From assembly GCA_002794775.1 (NCBI GenBank), contig NBAY01000013.1, positions 496,001-560,000 on the forward strand: a DNA stretch of 64,000 nt. Reading direction: 5' to 3'. The DNA comes from Porodaedalea pini (Eukaryota > Basidiomycota > Agaricomycetes > Hymenochaetales > Hymenochaetaceae). Shown here piece after piece: positions 18,998 through 30,852 of the stretch; the stretch's first letter is position 1, and every line of letters starts with the position of its first letter. The translations under genes and the position numbers were made by a program. The notes below the pieces were generated by a model. The model was not told where the DNA came from. It saw only the letters and a program-made list of their open reading frames with translations, and searched no databases.

Positions 18998-21900
18998 TGC
19001 AGCGGTGCCGGCGAGATGAGTGGAAACAGACGGTATGTGAGACGTGCCGCAGAGTCGATCCGTCGGTACGCGTACCGAGCTCATGTACAGACGTTTTATC
19101 TTTGCGTTTTAATGACCCCGATTATTTATCTCGTCATCCAACCCCTTCTCAAACCAAAATTTATTCTCAATTTGTTCAACCCGTTTACAGTTTTCAACAA
19201 ATGTCCCCTAATGTTTTAAACCAATCCGATTCGACTATTTCCCGTTACGTTTCCCCAAGTTTTACCTTGAATACCCCAGCTCCATTTATTTATTCGCAGA
19301 GATTGAATTTTCTTTTATCTCCTTGCACTGTTGCTTTGGACGCTTCTTTGGACACTTTTGGTTTGGTGGTGCTGGATTCAATGGAGGATGAAGGAAGTGT
19401 TTTGGCGTACAAGCGGGTGGTGCAGAAGGTCCGTCCTGTACCGGGAGTGTTGCCGGAGGAGTTTCGTATAGTTCGAAGGCGACATCCTGATCCGTTGGCC
19501 GACATGCCAAAGTTACCGATGAAACCGGTACCGTTCGTACCGACGGGAAAGTTTGCGCAGGAAAGGCTGGACGCGATGGAATTGGCCCCAGGCGGATTTC
19601 TGTGGGACGAAGAGAAGAAGTTGGTGGTGAATCTGATCATGTTGCAGGAAGGGGTGTTTGCGTGGTCGGAGACGGAGAGAGGGACCTTAGATCCGACGTA
19701 TTTCGATCCGGTACACATACCGACGGTGGCGCACGTACCATGGGTGCGGAAGAACATACCGATCCCCCCTGGGATACTCGAAAAGACGCTAAACATACTC
19801 AGGGAGAAGATCGCCGCCGGAGTTATCCAACCGTCGAACTCGTCGTACCGCTCGAGGTGGTTTTGTGTGGTAAAGAAAGACAGAGCGTCCTTACGGTTCG
19901 TTATCGACTTGCAGGATCTGAACGGAGTGACCATTCGAGACTCGGCCGTACCGCCGGACATCGAGATGCTAGTAGATGCATGCAGCGGGCGCGCGTGTTA
20001 CACGGTACTTGATCTCGCTGTTGCTTTCAACCAGCGAATGCTCGACGAACGGTCCCGAGACTTAACAACGTTCCAGACCCCGCTCGGTACATTTCGACTG
20101 AAGGTGTTACCGATGGGATACACGAATTCGCTGCAGATTCTCCATGGAGACGTCACGTTTATTCTCAGCGATGAAATTCCTAAGGTGGCGCAGCCGTTCG
20201 CGGATGATGTAATTACGCAAGGAGGGTTTACACGGTACGAGCGTACCGACAGAGGGTTCGAAACGATTCCCGAGAACCTGGGCATCTGCCGGTTCGTCTA
20301 CGAACACTTGTGCGACGTAAATCGAGTGCTGCAGAGGATGAGGAAAGTGGGCGGTACGTTTTCCGGGAAGAAATTCCAGGCGTGTACCGATTCGGCGATA
20401 TTTTTGGGGAATAAACTCACGTACCGAGGGCACGAACTGGACGATTCGAAGGTTCAGAAGGTGCAGGATTGGCCCCCATGTCAAACGGTGACGGAGGTGA
20501 AAGGATTTCTCGGTACGGTTGGAGTGTTGAGGGTGTTTATTAAGGATTTCGCGAAGAAAGCTCGACCATTGACCCAACTTACGCGTAAAAACAACATATT
20601 CGATTGGGGACCGGAAGAGCAGGATTCGATGGACACGTTGAAGGAAGCGGTTATCGACTGCCCGGCACTGTGCACAATTGACTACGGGTCGGACAGAGCG
20701 GTTATCTTAGCGGTGGATTCATTGATCATAGGAGTAGGGTGGACGTTGGGCCAGGATCACCCGGACGGTAGGAGAAGGATTAATCGGTTTGGGTCGATCA
20801 ACTGGAACTCGGTACAGGCGACGTACTCCCAGCCGAAGATCGAGTTGTTCGGGTTGTTTAGGGCATTGAGGGCGGTGAGGTTGTTTATTTATGGAGTTAA
20901 GCTCCTGGTGGTCAAGATGGATGCAGTGTACGTCAAAGGGATGATTAACAATCTGGATCTACAGCCGAACGCGACGATAAACCGGTGGTTTGCAGGAATT
21001 CTCCTTTTCGACTTCGAGCTTTGCCACGTACCGGCCGCAGAATTCACGTGTACCGACGGACTGTCGAGATGGCGAGCCGCGCCAGAGGACCCCCAAGAAG
21101 AAGACGACTATGAAGAATGGATCGATGCAGCGTATGCGTTTTTGTATGGAGCGGTGTTGAGTACCGACGTCGAAGAAGGGCCCGGTACAGCCACAGATCC
21201 TCAGGGGCAGCAATTTCTGGCCTCGGATTCGGTAAAGTCGCAAGATAAGCGATTAGAGTTGGTTCGGTACCTCCTCAAACACGGAAGGAAGCCCTCGGAG
21301 ATCGACGAGAAGCGCTTTCCCTCATTCGTCCGGTACGCCTCCGGATTCTTCGTGCGAGCAGGATGGCTTTGGCGAAAGACCCGACGAGAGCATCCCCAGC
21401 TGGTCGTCAAACAGGAACGCTGCTGGTCGCTCGTCCAGCAGGCTCACGACGATCTCGGACACAAGGGAGTGTATTCGGTACGCGCTTGATTGCTGGATCA
21501 GTTTTGGTGGCTGTCAATTTCGGAGGACGTCAAATACTTTGTGCGTACATGTCATATCTGTCAGGTGCGCCAGACCACGAAAGTGTCGATACCGCCATTG
21601 GTACCAGACGTACCGACGTTGTTCGCCCGGATCCACATCGACACGAAGCACATGCCCGCTTCAGGAGGCTTTCACTACATCGTACATGCGCGGTGCTCCT
21701 TGTCCAGTTACCCGGAGTTCCAACTGTTATGAAAGCAGACTGGTCACACGATCGGGCAGTTCATTTTTCAGGAATTACTGTGTCGGTACAGCACGTGTCC
21801 CGAACTCGTTACCGATAACGGTACTCCGTTTATCACTGCGCTTGATTGGTTGCGGGATCGGTACCACATTTTGCACATCAAGATCTTGGCGTATAATTCT

Positions 21901-23020
21901 CAGGCCAACGGGATTGTCGAACGACGGCATTACGACATCCAGGAAGCCTTGATCAAGGCAGCCGACGGGAACGCATCCAAGTGGCATGAGCACGCTTACT
22001 CGGTTTTCTGGGCCGAGCATATCACAATCCAGGAATCGACCGGTATGTCACCGTACTACATGGTTCATGGAGTCGAGCCGGTACTTCCCTTCGATCTCGC
22101 CGAGGCCACTTATCTTGCTCCGCCATTGGATTCCCCGATGCGTACCAAGGAACTGATAGCGACCCGGGCGCGCCAGTTACAGAAGCATCCGGCGGACCTT
22201 GATAGGATCGCGCAGTTGGTTCGAGATGCTCGACACAAGTACGCTAGACAGTTCACCAAAGTCCATAAGCACGTCATCAAGGACTACGATTTCCAGCCCA
22301 GTCGACTCATACTTGTGCGGAACACCCGGATCGAAAAGGAGTTGGACCGAAAGATGAAGGCCCGGTACTTGGGACCGTACGTCGTCATCCGTAGGACACG
22401 TTCCGGAGCGTATATCATCTTGGAACTCGATGGATCGGTTTCCCGGATTCGGGTTGCAGCTTTTCGTCTCATTCCTTATTTTCCCCGATCTGACATTTCT
22501 GTTCCCCTTGACAAAATCCTTCGACAGGATGATGTTAGGCGGGAGTCCGGGAGACGACTCGAACTGGGCAGGCCTCGGCTGACTGTCGTCTGGGACATGC
22601 TATACTCGAGCGTAGACTCGGGACACGCTTACTCAGGCTAGGTCGTCGCGGAGGTAAGAGGATTAATACAAGTCTAAACTAATACAAGGGGGACGAGTCT
22701 CACCTAGGTCATCGCGGAGGTAAGAGGAAAAGCAGAACAAGGAGTTCATGCGATTCCTGAGACCTTATATAGCGATGACCGTGAGACTATATTACCTAAC
22801 ATTACCTAACGAGTGGGAATGGAACGAATGAAGGCAGTGTGGGAATGATTGTGTAAGATGGGTAAATATAATGAAAAGGACGAATATAATAAAGGAAATG
22901 GTAAAAGGGAAAATAAAGGAAAAGGTGAAAGTTCGGGTTCTAACAGATGACGACGAACATAGCATGATGAAGGAAGATCTGGTAGAAGAAGACGGCTCTG
23001 AGTCGGACTCTGATACCTAG
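18997..23020 (+). pseudogene. Element A pol: reverse transcriptase, RNase H, integrase
   Basis: Pol frame from the ATG overlapping the gag stop to TAG at 23018-23020, interrupted by TGA at 21487-21489 and 21730-21732 and by a solo LTR (22533-22945). At both TGA codons element B has Arg, so CGA to TGA is likely. The reverse transcriptase has a FADD box near 20200. RNase H and an HHCC/DDE integrase follow (HIDTKHM, VTDNGTPF, ANGIVERRH), so the catalytic triad itself is intact. The C-terminus is acidic and matches B's; there is no chromodomain. The frame rejoins after removing the solo LTR with one GATGA. Confidence 0.85.
22533..22945 (-). repeat. Solo LTR of the C/D family inside element A pol
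   Basis: Minus-strand LTR (TGTTAGGCGG at one edge, TTCTAACA at the other), closely similar to the LTRs of C1 and D, flanked by GATGA at 22528-22532 and 22946-22950. No internal region remains, so a whole element was lost by LTR-LTR recombination. Reading frames entering it pick up a short chimeric tail. Confidence 0.88.
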
Positions 23021-23553
23021 TCGCGAATTCTGATTATGTTCGCCATCCAAGGTATCGGTACACGTACCGACACGTACCGACGCCTCCTTATTTTATTATC
23101 TTTTAATCAATTATGATCCAATTATGTTTTAACCATGGAACCGTTTACATTCTTTCATACGGAACTCTTTCTCGATTATCGAAACATTAAATATATGGCA
23201 TATCTTCGATTTCCCTTTCGGTACAATAGTAAAATCACAAACGGACACTTAACGACGACCTTTCCTTTTCTTATTCTCTTCGTTCTTTCATTTTGTCACA
23301 CCCAAAAACTTAAAGAAAACAAAAGAAAAATCCATATTCAAAAATATATACAAATAAATTACTACACTTTGTATTTTTTTTTCTTTTTTTCTTCTTTTTC
23401 TTTCCGCAGGACCAAGTCGTACCGACGCGTACCAACGCGTACCGACTAGTCCTCCTCCTCCTCCCTTGTGCCCCACTTCCCCTTCTCTAGCGCCGCAAGG
23501 CGCGTGCAGATCGAGGCTGCTTCGGCCGCCTGACGAGTCGCCTCCGCAGCGAG
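23021..23553. other. Element A sequence between pol and the antisense gene
   Basis: No coding sequence on either strand is convincing. A very AT-rich tract (about 23090-23400) is flanked by GTACCG-containing patches typical of element A. It may hold the 3' ends of both the sense pol transcript and the convergent antisense transcript. Confidence 0.5.
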
Positions 23554-23617
23554 TCAACGCGAGCTATGCTCGAGCTCGTGGACGTCGCGCACGAGCTCTG
23601 CGACGACGTGGTCGAAC
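23554..23617 (-). pseudogene. Antisense gene of element A, fragment 3 (C-terminus)
   Basis: Last codons of the antisense protein, ending TGA at 23554-23556 after a short acidic, leucine-containing helix. Element C1 separates it from fragment 2; removing C1 with one CGAAC joins the frames exactly. Confidence 0.72.
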
Positions 23618-24058
23618 TGTTAGAACTCGAACCTTCACCTTTTCTTTTTGTTTTCCTTTTACCATTTCTTTCCTTTTAACCGCTCCTTTTTCATTATAAT
23701 TAATCATCTTTCCAATCATTTCCCACACTCCTTTCACGCGACCTTCATTCGTTCCATTCCTAATTACATAAACTATACAGTACTTAGATAATACGGTCCC
23801 ACAGGCGCTGCGTTTATAAGGAAGAGGAATTGCAAACGAACACCCGTTCTGCTTTTCCTCTTACCTCCGCGACGACCTAGGTGAGACCGCGCCCCCCCCC
23901 CTCCTGTATTAGAGTACATTGTATTAATCCTCTTACCTCCGCGACGACCTAGCCTGAGTACAGCGTGTCCCGAGTCCCCGCTCGAGTATAGCACGTCCCA
24001 GACGACAGTCAGCCGAGGCCTGCCCAGTCCGAGTCATCTCCCGGACTCCCGCCTAACA
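23618..24058 (+). repeat. C1 5' LTR
   Basis: TGTTAGAAC...CGCCTAACA. A TTTATAA box lies at 23813-23819. A 24-bp direct repeat occurs at 23857-23880 and 23929-23952, just downstream of the inferred transcript start. Pairs with 29483-29923. Confidence 0.93.
23846..23856 (+). promoter_or_regulatory. C1 inferred transcript start and self-primer
   Basis: GTTCTGCTTTT begins 33 bp after the TATA box and is the exact reverse complement of 24060-24070, directly after the LTR. This matches the Tf1 mechanism, where the mRNA 5' end folds back and primes minus-strand synthesis. Confidence 0.68.
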
Positions 24059-24059
24059 T

Positions 24060-24070
24060 AAAAGCAGAAC
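24060..24070 (+). promoter_or_regulatory. C1 primer-binding site (self-priming type)
   Basis: AAAAGCAGAAC, one base after the LTR, complementary over 11 nt to 23846-23856. It does not begin TGG, as tRNA-primed sites do. Confidence 0.68.
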
Positions 24071-24407
24071 CTCACCCAGGCTCATCCCCAGCGTACGTCG
24101 TCGCTGTCGACTCGCCTTCACTCAGTCTAGAGGAGCGCTCCCCTCGACAGACTTGACGTGTAAACCCCCTAAACGACAACCCTCAACCCTGCCCGGACGT
24201 TTTCGGATGTTCGTGTATTACATAAACTTACACCCGACCTTTCCCGACCCTGGCTCTCCGCCTCTCCCTCTGGTGGAGGAACCATCTGACCTGGACGTGG
24301 GTAACACACCGTGTACAGTCGTCGACGTCTTTGTCGATTGTGATCTCGGCCGCCTCCTTCCGTTTGGTCCTCAAACTCGCTGACGAACCTGTCCTTCATC
24401 AGCGTAA

Positions 24408-24779
24408 CGATCACCCGGACAACCAACCGATCCCTGTCCCTCCGCCAACGTCAACATAGATCTCGACGAAGAACAACGTCGTGCTCTCCCGCCTCGTTCC
24501 TGGTATAACGAGGAACGCCGTTCTTGGTTCACGGTTACCCAAACAGGTGCTGAATACGTTATCTGGTGGCGTCCGGAGAAAGGACTCTGGTATTCGACGC
24601 TTGAAGGAGGAAGGAGATTAAAGTGGGCTCCTGCATCGATAGACCAGACAACCCCGATTTCGCCATCGCTTTCGACGTCGACCGTTCTCCCACCAATCCC
24701 AGGACCGTATAGAGAAGCGCGACGAGATTCGTCACCACCGACCCCCCCTGAGCGACAAACGGACACGTCTAGAACAACG
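24408..24779 (+). other. AUG-less open extension upstream of C1 gag
   Basis: 124 codons open in the gag frame between a TAA (24405-24407) and the gag ATG, with no ATG inside. D has an extension of exactly the same length (31593-31964) with recognisable protein similarity (NIDL.EEQ.RALP, WYST, RWAP). It is probably translated by non-AUG initiation, readthrough or a spliced leader. Confidence 0.55.
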
Positions 24780-25856
24780 ATGTCGACGGGAACCTTCAGC
24801 ACTCAACAGTTAGAGCAAATCGCGGCGATTGTAGCGGGCGCCTTCGCTCACCAAGCCGCAAACGCCCCAGCGGGCCCTAGCACCGCTGCGGTACAAAACA
24901 TCGACGTCGCCCGACCACGTGAATTCACTGGTGGCGACGACTACCTCGACTTCAGACGTGAAGTCCTTCTTTTTGTATCCGCGAACCCGAACCGATACCC
25001 TACGTCGGAGAGTAAGATTTATGTAGCTCTCTCCTACCTGAAGGGTGGTAATGCGGCGACGTGGGCGCAGAACTACGTCGAGGAGTCGACAACGTCGGGA
25101 ATTGTCACCTTCACCGACAGCTGGGAAAGATTCCAGGAACGACTCGACGCCTCGTTCAACGACCCGAATCGCAAGGAGGCGGCGCTGAAGGAATTCCGGG
25201 AGAAGGTTCAGAAGGACCTCACCGCAGACAAGTTCTTCCAACAGCTCGACGTCATCATCAAGCGTGCGGAACTGAAGGACGACGGCATCATCTGTGATCG
25301 TCTCAAACACGCAATGAACATTGAAGTAGTGCGTGGAGTCCTGAGATCAACGCCGGTCCCGACAAAGTACGAGGACTGGAAGAACAAGGCTATCGAGATC
25401 GATCGCGGCGAACAACAGATCCGCGCAATCCAACGAGGCCGCCCGTTTATACCTCAGCCTCGCCCGCCGCAACAACAAGGACCCCCAGCTCGCCGTCAGG
25501 TAGCGGCCCCTCACGTCGACAGACGCGACGCGACCGGCGTCACTTTCGGAGGCGCTGGTCAACCGATGGACGTCTCAATGAACGAGGCGCAACGACGACG
25601 CGCGTGCTGGATCTGCGGCGGGCTGGGCCATTTCAAGGACAAGTGCCCGCAGGGGAAGCCGATCATCCAGCGCATGCTGGAACTAATGGCACCAGGCGAA
25701 CGCCGCATCCTCGCGGACGAGCTCGGCGCGATGAAGGAATCGGCCTTCGAGGAAGTCGTAGACACTCGGAGGTCGACGGTGGAGGACTATGTGGAGGAAG
25801 AAGAGAATGACGAAGAGGTCGTCGACTCGCAGGGTTTTGCGAGTGGTCAGGCGTAG
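24780..25856 (+). CDS. C1 gag
   Basis: 358-codon Gag from the first ATG. A helical capsid region (GGDDYLDFRREVLLF, then LKGGNAATWAQNYV) is followed by a CCHC knuckle CWICGGLGHFKDKC near residues 278-291. It forms particles that package the element RNA. It ends TAG 15 nt after the frameshift heptamer. The frame is intact in this copy. Confidence 0.9.
   Translation: MSTGTFSTQQLEQIAAIVAGAFAHQAANAPAGPSTAAVQNIDVARPREFTGGDDYLDFRREVLLFVSANPNRYPTSESKIYVALSYLKGGNAATWAQNYVEESTTSGIVTFTDSWERFQERLDASFNDPNRKEAALKEFREKVQKDLTADKFFQQLDVIIKRAELKDDGIICDRLKHAMNIEVVRGVLRSTPVPTKYEDWKNKAIEIDRGEQQIRAIQRGRPFIPQPRPPQQQGPPARRQVAAPHVDRRDATGVTFGGAGQPMDVSMNEAQRRRACWICGGLGHFKDKCPQGKPIIQRMLELMAPGERRILADELGAMKESAFEEVVDTRRSTVEDYVEEEENDEEVVDSQGFASGQA
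25832..25838 (+). promoter_or_regulatory. Predicted -1 frameshift site, C1
   Basis: GGGTTTT in slippery phase, 15 nt before the gag TAG. The -1 frame is open from here through the start of pol. Confidence 0.72.
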
Positions 25857-28800
25857 CCATCGGGGCGACTGACCGAGAAGAACAAGGGACTTCGAATCCG
25901 TATTCGTTAAAATATAACCAACCGTCTGTACAACACGTAGATGCAAACGACGTCAATGGTTTTCTTGAATATGAAGTCCCCACCGGTGTGAAAGAAAGGG
26001 AAGAATATGAGCAGCTATTCATGAGAGGAACTGGCGGACGCCAGCTGGACCTTCTCCTGAACGTCGGACACAGCATGGAAGGTGAAGTGAGAGAGGTGGA
26101 CGCACACGCACTCGTGGATTCGGGATGTACGGGATCGTGCATTGATGTAAGGTTCGTCGAACGGTACGGACTGGAGACGAAGCGTTATATCCGACCCCTT
26201 GCGGTACTCAATGCCGACGGCACACACAACGAAGCCGGATTGATCGAGGAGTACGTCGACGTCGAACTTACGATCGGTCACCATAAAGAACGGATCGTCC
26301 TGGCGGTAACCTCACTGGCATCGTCCAACATCTTTCTAGGTTACGACTGGCTTCGTCGACACAACCCGGAAGTCGACTGGAAGACGGGAACACTCGACTT
26401 TACGCGTTGCCCGAGTGAATGTGTGGTGGAGAGGGACGTGGAGGAAGGCATGCGGAAGGTGTGGAGAGCAGTGGAAGAGACGAAGGGGGTGAGAGAGGTG
26501 CGAATGGACAAGACGTCCTGGCCCGCATACCTCAACGACTACGCCGACGTTTTCAGCGAAAGAGGTTTCGAGAAGCTACCGGAACATCGCCCATGGGACC
26601 ACGTCATCGACTTGAAGCCCGACTTCAAACCGAGCGACTGTAAGATCTACCCGCTCACGCCAACTGAGCAGCAGTCGCTCAAGGACTTCCTCGATGAAAA
26701 TCTGAAGTCAGGTCGCATTCGACGGTCGATATCGCCCATGGCGTCACCTTTCTTCTTCATAAAGAAGGCCGACAAATCGCTACGCCCGATCCAGGATTAC
26801 CGCAAACTCAACGACGGCACGATCAAGAATAAGTACCCCCTCCCTCTCATCGACGAACTTGTTGATAAGGTCAAGAAGGCGAAGTACATCACTAAGCTTG
26901 ACCTTCGCTGGGGGTACTACAACGTCCGGATCCGCGAAGGCGACGAGTGGAAGGCGGCATTTCGCACGAACATGGGCCTCTTCGAGCCAACGGTCATGTT
27001 CTTTGGTCTTTGCAATGCGCAGGCAACATTCCAAGTGTTCGTCAACCACATCTTCAAGGAACTGATCTACGCGAACTTGATCATCGTATACCTCGACGAC
27101 ATACTGATCCTCTCAGAAACCATTGAGGAGCACATCGACACGTCGAGGCGCGTACTTCAGATCCTCCGGGAAAACGGCCTGTACTTGAAACTGGAGAAGT
27201 GCGAATTCGATGCCAAGGTCGTTAAGTATCTCGGTCACATCATCGGCAACGGCGAGATCAAGGCGGACCCGGCAAAGACGGAGGCGATTGCAAACTGGCC
27301 AGTCCCACGAAACCTCAAGGAGCTACAACAGTTCCTCGGCATGGGTAATTGGCTACGACGGTTCATCAAGGACTACAGCAAGGTGGTCCATCCGCTGACG
27401 TCGCTGACGGGCAAGAAGGACTGGGTATGGGAGACCGAACAGCAGGAGGCGTTCGAGGAACTGAGACGACGTCTCTGCTCACCTCCGGTCCTGGTCATCG
27501 CTAACGACGAGGGCCCTTTCCGCGTTGAGGCGGACTCGTCGAACTTCGCACTCGGAGGCGTGCTATTGCAGAAACAGGAAGGCAAGTGGAGAGTAGTCGC
27601 CTATAGGTCAGAAGCGCTCCTACCGGCCGAACGAAACTACGAGATCTACGACAAGGAGATGCTCGCCATCGTCTCGGCACTCAAGGAATGGCGTCAATAC
27701 CTCCTGGGCGCTCGCCACAAGATCGAGATCTGGTCCGACCATGCCAACCTCACCTACTTCAGGTCGGCACAGAAACTGAGCTATCGACAAGCTCGCTGGC
27801 GGACCGAACTCGAGGAATTCGACTTCCACCTCGAGCACAAGTCGGGGAAGACGATGGGCAAGGCGGACTTACTGTCGCGCAAAGCAGGCTATGATAAGGG
27901 AAAGGATGACAACGATGACGTCGTGTTCATCAAGGACAAATGGCTGAATCGTGGAGTGGTGAGGACATCGCGCGAAGAAGTGTTGGAACGAGTGGGTGAC
28001 GCGCAGAGGGCACAGGACGAGTCGGAGAGACCGACGGGAATGGTGAAGGCCGACGGGTTGTGGCGGATGAAAGGCAAGGTGTACGTGCCGTCGACGATGA
28101 AGGAAGCGGTTTTACGGGAATGCCACGACTCGACCCTGGCAGGACATCCCGGATCGTCAAAGACGGTCGAACTGGTATGTCGAGACTTCTGGTGGGCGTC
28201 GATGTTCTCCGACGTTCGAGCATACGTCCGAGGATGCGACCGTTGCCAGCGGACGAAGGCTCTGAGAACATCGAGATCAAGGCCACTTCACCCGAACACG
28301 ATCCCGGAAGGCCCATGGGAAATTGTCACGGTCGACCTCATCGGAGAACTCCCAGATTCCAAGGGGCACAACGCAATCTGTGTCTTCGTCGATAGGTTCT
28401 CGAAACAGATGCACGCGATCCCGACGACGACGAGGCTGTCAGCAGAAGGCATGGCCCAGCTGTACTGAGACCACGTCTTCCGCCTCCACGGCTTGCCGAA
28501 GAAGATCATCCATGACCGAGGCACGCAGTTTGACGCATCAATGATGAAGGAGCTGTACAAACTCCTACACATCGAAGGCAACCCGTCGACGGCGTATCAC
28601 CCACAGACAGATGGTCAGACAGAACGCGTTAACCAAGAGCTTGAACAGTATCTTAGGCTCTTCGTGAACCATCGCCAATCGGACTGGAAAGACTGGCTCC
28701 CCCTCGCAGAGTTTGCATACAATAACCGCGAACATTCGGCGACAAAGATGTCCCCTTTCTACGCGAACACAGGACGTCACCCCTTGAGCTTTGACACGAC

Positions 28801-29482
28801 ACGAACCTCGTCTGCCAACATGTCGGCGGAAGAATTCGCGAAGCACATAAAGGAGACTCATCGTGTCGCGAAGGACAACCTGGTCAAAGCGGCAGACGAC
28901 ATGAAACGCTACCATGACCGGACGGCAGGAGCTTCGGTGGAGTACAAGGCTGGCGATAAGGTCTTCCTCGATGGACGAAATATCAGCACAGATTCGCCCA
29001 CGAAGAAGCTTGCCGACAAATGGTACGGTCCCTTTGACATCGTCGACAAAGTAGGAGCGAGCGCGTACAAGCTCAAACTCCCGAAGCGATGGAAAAAGGT
29101 CCACCCTGTCTTCAACGAAGCCCTGTTGAAACCTGCCATCAAACCATCCTTTGAAAACCAGAAGCAACCACCGCCGCCGCCACCAGACATCGTCGACAAC
29201 GAGGAGGAATACGAACTCGAGGAAGTCTTAGACTCACGTCTGCACCGAGGGAAACTACAATACCTTGTCAAGTGGGTCGGCTACAATGAACCCACTTGGC
29301 AGCCTGAGATGGACTTCGGCGAGAACGCGAAGGAGGCGATCGCTGAATTCTACCTCAAACATCCCGGTGCACCTCGGAAACTCAACATCCCTCGTCAACG
29401 ACTCCGTCCACTCTTCGTCGACACCGAGCCTGACGACAGCGATCATGGTTGGTCGGGACGCCCAACCTTGAAGGGGGGGTAA
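25839..29482 (+). pseudogene. C1 pol: protease, reverse transcriptase, RNase H, integrase, chromodomain
   Basis: Open in the -1 frame from the slippery site. Order: protease ALVDSGCTGSC near 26115; reverse transcriptase with VYLDDILIL near 27090; RNase H; integrase with HHCC finger (HDSTLAGHPG...CDRCQRTK) and DDE residues; C-terminal chromodomain (GKLQYLVKWVGY, near 29255). TGA at 28466-28468 breaks the frame in the integrase core where D has CGC (Arg). Chromodomains of this family bind histone marks and steer insertion to heterochromatin. The TAA at 29480-29482 touches the 3' LTR, and the G-run before it is the polypurine tract. Confidence 0.9.
29470..29482 (+). promoter_or_regulatory. C1 polypurine tract
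   Basis: Purine run (GAAGGGGGGG) encoding the last pol codons and abutting the LTR; expected plus-strand primer. Confidence 0.65.
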
Positions 29483-29923
29483 TGTTAGAACTCGAACCTT
29501 CACCTTTTCTTTTTGTTTTCCTTTTACCATTTCTTTCCTTTTAACCACTCCTTTTTCATTATAATTAATCATCTTTCCAATCATTTCCCACACTCCTTTC
29601 ACGCGACCTTCATTCATTCCATTCCTAATTACATAAACTATACAGTACTTAGATAATACGGTCCCACAGGCGCTGCATTTATAAGGAAGAGGAATTGCAA
29701 ACGAACACCCGTTCTGCTTTTCCTCTTACCTCCGCGACGACCTAGGTGAGACCGCACCCCCCCCCCTCCTGTATTAGAGTACATTGTATTAATCCTCTTA
29801 CCTCCGCGACGACCTAGCCTGAGTACAGCGTGTCCCGAGTCCCCGCTCGAGTATAGCACGTCCCAGACGACAGTCAGCCGAGGCCTGCCCAGTCCGAGTC
29901 GTCTCCCGGACTCCCGCCTAACA
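29483..29923 (+). repeat. C1 3' LTR
   Basis: Partner of 23618-24058. The differences I noticed are mainly CG to CA or TG changes. Followed by CGAAC. Confidence 0.93.
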
Positions 29924-29928
29924 CGAAC

Positions 29929-30852
29929 TCATCTTCAGAGTCGTGCTCCGAGACGAGCTTGCGTGGGTCCTCGTATGCGCCGGCGAACCGGCTTGGACCT
30001 GCGACGGGCGGCGAGGCAGCGCGGCCCCTCTGTTGCTGCTGCTGCTGCCGCGGTACGCGTGTGGCAGCAGGCCTCGGTACACGAGGCGGTGGGGACGGCG
30101 TGTCCACCACGATCGGAGAAGCCGGCGCGGGCGGTGCAGACGATGCAGACGGCTGCGGCTGTTGCTGCTGCTGCCGCTGCCGCTGCGGTGCCTTAGGCAC
30201 AGCGCGCGGTACGCCCTCGTCGCGGGCGGCGCATTTCCGCTTTCCACCCGACTTTCTGCCCCGGACCTCCTTCGCGCATCCCTGGGTCGCCAGCGAGCAC
30301 CCTGTCTGCCAGACGACCATGCAGAGGAAGCAAGCCCTACCGGGCTGCCCCTGACACGTTCTCCCCCAACGCGCGCAGTTGGCGCACGCCTCCTTGAGAG
30401 GGACCAGCAGCGGTCCCGCCCACCATAGACGACCGGTCGCCGGGTTGACCAGTTCGACCCCATCGAACACGGTGACCGAGGGACCCGACGTACCGTCAGT
30501 ACGCCCTTTGTCTGCGTGGTGGTATGACGAACCACCACCCTCTGCCTCCATCGATACGGGGGCAGGCTCAGCTGGAGCAAGACGCCCCTCCACCTCTTCG
30601 ACTGGCGGCTCCCAGCGTTGCTTCATGTGAGGGCCCCCACGACCTCGCTCACACGCTCGACGCGCGCCTCCTCCACTCTCCCAATGACCGTGCGCACGCG
30701 CCCGACGCGTCGCTTCCGCCTGCTTCCGAGCCTCTTCCTGAGCAGCTAACATGGCAGCGAGACCGGCTTCGTCTCGCGCCCGCTGCTCAGCTTCGTGCTC
30801 CGTGGCCGCCTCCATCTCGAAGAATAGTCCCCCAGGCGCATTCACTGGGGGC
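29929..30852 (-). pseudogene. Antisense gene of element A, fragment 2 with Zn2Cys6-like cluster
   Basis: Middle block of the antisense protein. A charged Ala/Glu/Arg-rich helix, probably a coiled coil (about residues 364-400 of 674), is followed by six cysteines at 30386-30297 spaced C-x2-C-x6-C-x7-C-x2-C-x7-C. This is the spacing of the fungal binuclear zinc cluster (residues about 502-531). A basic patch and Gln/Pro-rich low-complexity sequence follow. The fragment is open throughout, is bounded by the D insertion (GGGGC) and the C1 insertion (CGAAC), and rejoins its neighbours in frame at both. A DNA-binding role is inference from spacing alone; the usual basic residues between the cysteines are sparse. 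Confidence 0.72.

Larger units (their letters stand above)
23618..29923 (+). mobile_element. Element C1: chromodomain Ty3/gypsy retrotransposon
   Basis: 6306 bp, LTRs 23618-24058 and 29483-29923 (441 bp each, differing at roughly five sites), target duplication CGAAC at 23613-23617 and 29924-29928. It inserted into the antisense gene of element A. Contents: self-priming site, about 720-bp leader, gag with CCHC knuckle, -1 frameshift site and pol ending in a chromodomain, with the pol stop abutting the 3' LTR. One TGA (28466-28468) inactivates pol. Same family as D and the solo LTR. Confidence 0.93.

Noticed and set aside
22533..22641. C-terminal tail of element A pol reading into GHAYSG
   Set aside because: This part is LTR sequence of the solo LTR; the true C-terminus resumes after 22950.
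29943..30428. Plus-strand frames of 130-160 codons opposite antisense fragment 2
   Set aside because: They are GC-rich shadows; the minus frame has the intron, the cysteine spacing and frame continuity across two insertions.
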